Source: Kosakonia oryzae (GTDB taxonomy: Bacteria > Pseudomonadota > Gammaproteobacteria > Enterobacterales > Enterobacteriaceae). Taken from it: DNA of 64,000 nt. A model generated the notes under the pieces. The model saw nothing but the letters and a program-made list of their open reading frames with translations. It was not told the DNA's origin and ran no database searches. Numbering within the stretch: the stretch's first letter is position 1; every line of letters begins with the position of its first letter. The stretch is taken from NCBI RefSeq assembly GCF_001658025.2, contig NZ_CP014007.2:5352159-5416158 (forward strand), given 5' to 3'. Made by a program: the position numbers and the translations under genes. Shown in pieces: positions 62,661 through 64,000 of this stretch.

Positions 62661-62918
62661 TTAGTGTTCTCTGGTTTTAGAAGGTCCTGGCGGGACGGGA
62701 TCGTCGCCACCCGGGTGTAAAGGGTGGCATTTTAATACGCGTTTCATTGTCAACCAACTGCCTTTTAACATTCCAAACCTGCGCAATGCCTCAATTCCAT
62801 ATTGCGAACAGGTGGGGGTGAAACGGCAGTGCGGCCCAAGTAGCGGACTAATCAGGCGTTGATAGACCCTAATCAGGGCTATCAGGACCCGTGAGCCAGG
62901 CGACAATGGCGGCGCCAT
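62661..62918 (-). CDS. yidD: membrane protein insertion efficiency factor YidD
   Basis: Small membrane-associated protein that aids YidC-dependent insertion. It has 85 residues, with an amphipathic N-terminal part and the conserved cysteine region [18 protein letters not shown] followed by [17 protein letters not shown]. Its 5' end overlaps the rnpA 3' end by 37 bases in another frame, as in related species. Confidence 0.96.
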   Translation of the reverse strand: MAPPLSPGSRVLIALIRVYQRLISPLLGPHCRFTPTCSQYGIEALRRFGMLKGSWLTMKRVLKCHPLHPGGDDPVPPGPSKTREH

Positions 62919-63241
62919 AATTTTTCCAACGCTTCCGAGAGAGCACGGTTATCGAGGTCGGCAACCCCCTTCTTCGCCACCACCACGAAATCCATTGCTG
63001 GCAATTCATGCTGGCGTAAACGGAAGCTTTCACGCGTCAGACGTTTAATCCGATTGCGTTCATGGGCGCGTTTAACATTTTTCTTGGCGACGGTCAGACC
63101 GATACGGGGATGCCCCAGCGAATTCAGGCGGCCGAGGATGGTGATTTGCGGCGTGCCAGCCCGTTGTGGCTGCTGGAAGACGAAAGTGAAATGAGTGGGA
63201 GTTAACAAACGTAACTCCCTGGGAAAAGCGAGCTTAACCAC
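62882..63241 (-). CDS. rnpA: ribonuclease P protein component
   Basis: Protein subunit of RNase P, which trims the 5' leaders of tRNA precursors. It has 119 residues. The RNR signature is [16 protein letters not shown], with an aromatic-rich 5'-leader-binding face (THFTFVFQQ). It follows rpmH by 16 bases and overlaps yidD. Confidence 0.97.
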   Translation of the reverse strand: MVKLAFPRELRLLTPTHFTFVFQQPQRAGTPQITILGRLNSLGHPRIGLTVAKKNVKRAHERNRIKRLTRESFRLRQHELPAMDFVVVAKKGVADLDNRALSEALEKLWRRHCRLAHGS

Positions 63242-63257
63242 TCAGGGGTTAGCTTTA

Positions 63258-63410
<153 letters not shown>

Positions 63411-63500
63411 CTAAACTTGAATAAATTCACTGACTTTTGCGTATGCCTGAACGGATATCGAACGACAGGCGCGCAAGCCATGGGTAATTAAAGAGGCCGG

Positions 63501-63529
63501 ATTGTAATAATTGTACACTCCAGAGTCAA
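63501..63529 (-). promoter_or_regulatory. rpmH promoter
   Basis: On the minus strand: -35 TTGACT (63529-63524), a 17-base spacer and -10 TACAAT (63506-63501). Start predicted near 63494, giving a ~96-base leader. Confidence 0.8.
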
Positions 63530-64000
63530 TTCTCTTTCCTTATAGCGCGCGTATTTTCGCACATAATCGCGCAAAAAATAAGCTGCATTCGACGCCCGAA
63601 ATGAGCAAGACGCGCCGGGGGCAGAATTATACGGGGCAAACGGCAAAGCGCAAGGATCCTCCAGGATCTTCATTAGATCGTTTAAGCAATAAATCATCAT
63701 TACTCATTAAATTTTCCAATATGCGGACTAAAACGTGCCGCACGCCTGCGAGGATCGATTACACTTAGCCGGTTCCAAATTGCCCTGTGGATAAATCATA
63801 AAGAATCTGTGAGAAACAGAAGATCTCTGCGGCGGTTTACGCTATGATCCGCGGTCCCGATCGCGATCCAGGATCGTTCTTAGGGCACAAACCGTAGATA
63901 GCGGTTCGCACGTCACCCGGTTGGGTCTTATCGATGTGCGTCAAAAAACTTTAATGTTTCTGTCTTTTATTTATCGATTTTCGTTCGAGTGGAGTCCGCC
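63530..64000 (+). promoter_or_regulatory. dnaA promoter and leader region
   Basis: Divergent control region between rpmH and dnaA. A perfect DnaA box TGTGGATAA lies at 63786-63794, the autoregulatory position in E. coli. A -10 TATGAT (63843-63848) corresponds to dnaA P2, followed by GATC-rich sequence (e.g. CCCGATCGCGATCCAGGATC) for Dam/SeqA control. The window ends in TTCGAGTGGAGTCCGCC, which in E. coli immediately precedes the GTG start of dnaA. The coding region therefore begins at the next base and is not seen here. Confidence 0.8.

Overview
This window is chromosomal core DNA of a member of the Enterobacteriaceae, spanning the replication origin. Nearly every protein is colinear and close in length and sequence to its Escherichia coli K-12 counterpart. 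It is not E. coli, though: there is no tnaCAB (tryptophanase) block between yieE and mnmE, no bgl operon beside phoU, a family-9 pectate lyase gene lies between the atp operon and glmU, and an ADP-ribosylglycohydrolase gene lies beside phoU. That points to the Enterobacter/Kosakonia/Klebsiella side of the family. The genus is an inference.

Layout, left to right. (1) 1-11.7 kb: 3' end of glnG (ntrC), the small gene yshB, hemN, an unannotated small membrane-protein frame, yihI, the sRNA CsrC, yihA (engB), the sRNA Spot 42 (spf), polA, yihG, dsbA, srkA, yihD, mobA and mobB. (2) 11.8-17.1 kb: one complete rRNA operon on the minus strand (16S, tRNA-Glu, 23S, 5S) with P1/P2 promoters, boxA sites and a terminator. 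(3) 17.3-25.3 kb: yieP, hsrA, then the ribose operon rbsDACBKR on the minus strand with two RbsR-type palindromes. (4) 25.4-32.6 kb: kup, ravA-viaA, asnA, asnC, mioC. (5) 32.6-32.9 kb: oriC, with DnaA boxes, an IHF site, an AT-rich unwinding region and dense GATC sites. (6) 33.0-43.1 kb: mnmG, rsmG and the full F1Fo ATP synthase operon atpIBEFHAGDC. (7) 43.2-45.9 kb: a likely accessory insert with a 23-codon frame flanked by two perfect CRP sites and a secreted PL9 pectate lyase with two KdgR-type boxes. (8) 45.9-54.3 kb: glmU, glmS, and the Pho-regulated pstSCAB-phoU operon. (9) 54.3-59.4 kb: ADP-ribosylglycohydrolase, cbrC and yieH in one tight cluster, then adeP with a PurR-like box, chrR and yieE. 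(10) 59.5-64.0 kb: mnmE, yidC, yidD, rnpA, rpmH and the dnaA promoter region. The window stops directly before the expected dnaA start codon.

The genes are mostly housekeeping: replication and its control (oriC, dnaA promoter, mioC, polA), energy conversion (atp), translation and RNA modification (rrn, mnmG, mnmE, rsmG, rnpA, rpmH), membrane insertion (yidC, yidD), cell-wall precursor supply (glmUS) and nutrient uptake (rbs, pst, kup, adeP).

The points most worth a second look are: the hybrid flanks of the rRNA operon (E. coli rrnA neighbours on the 5S side, rrnC neighbours on the 16S side); the pectinolytic insert and the CRP-flanked micro-ORF next to it; the yieH-cbrC-ADP-ribosylglycohydrolase cluster; a large inverted repeat just upstream of the atp promoter; and the small gene between yihI and hemN.
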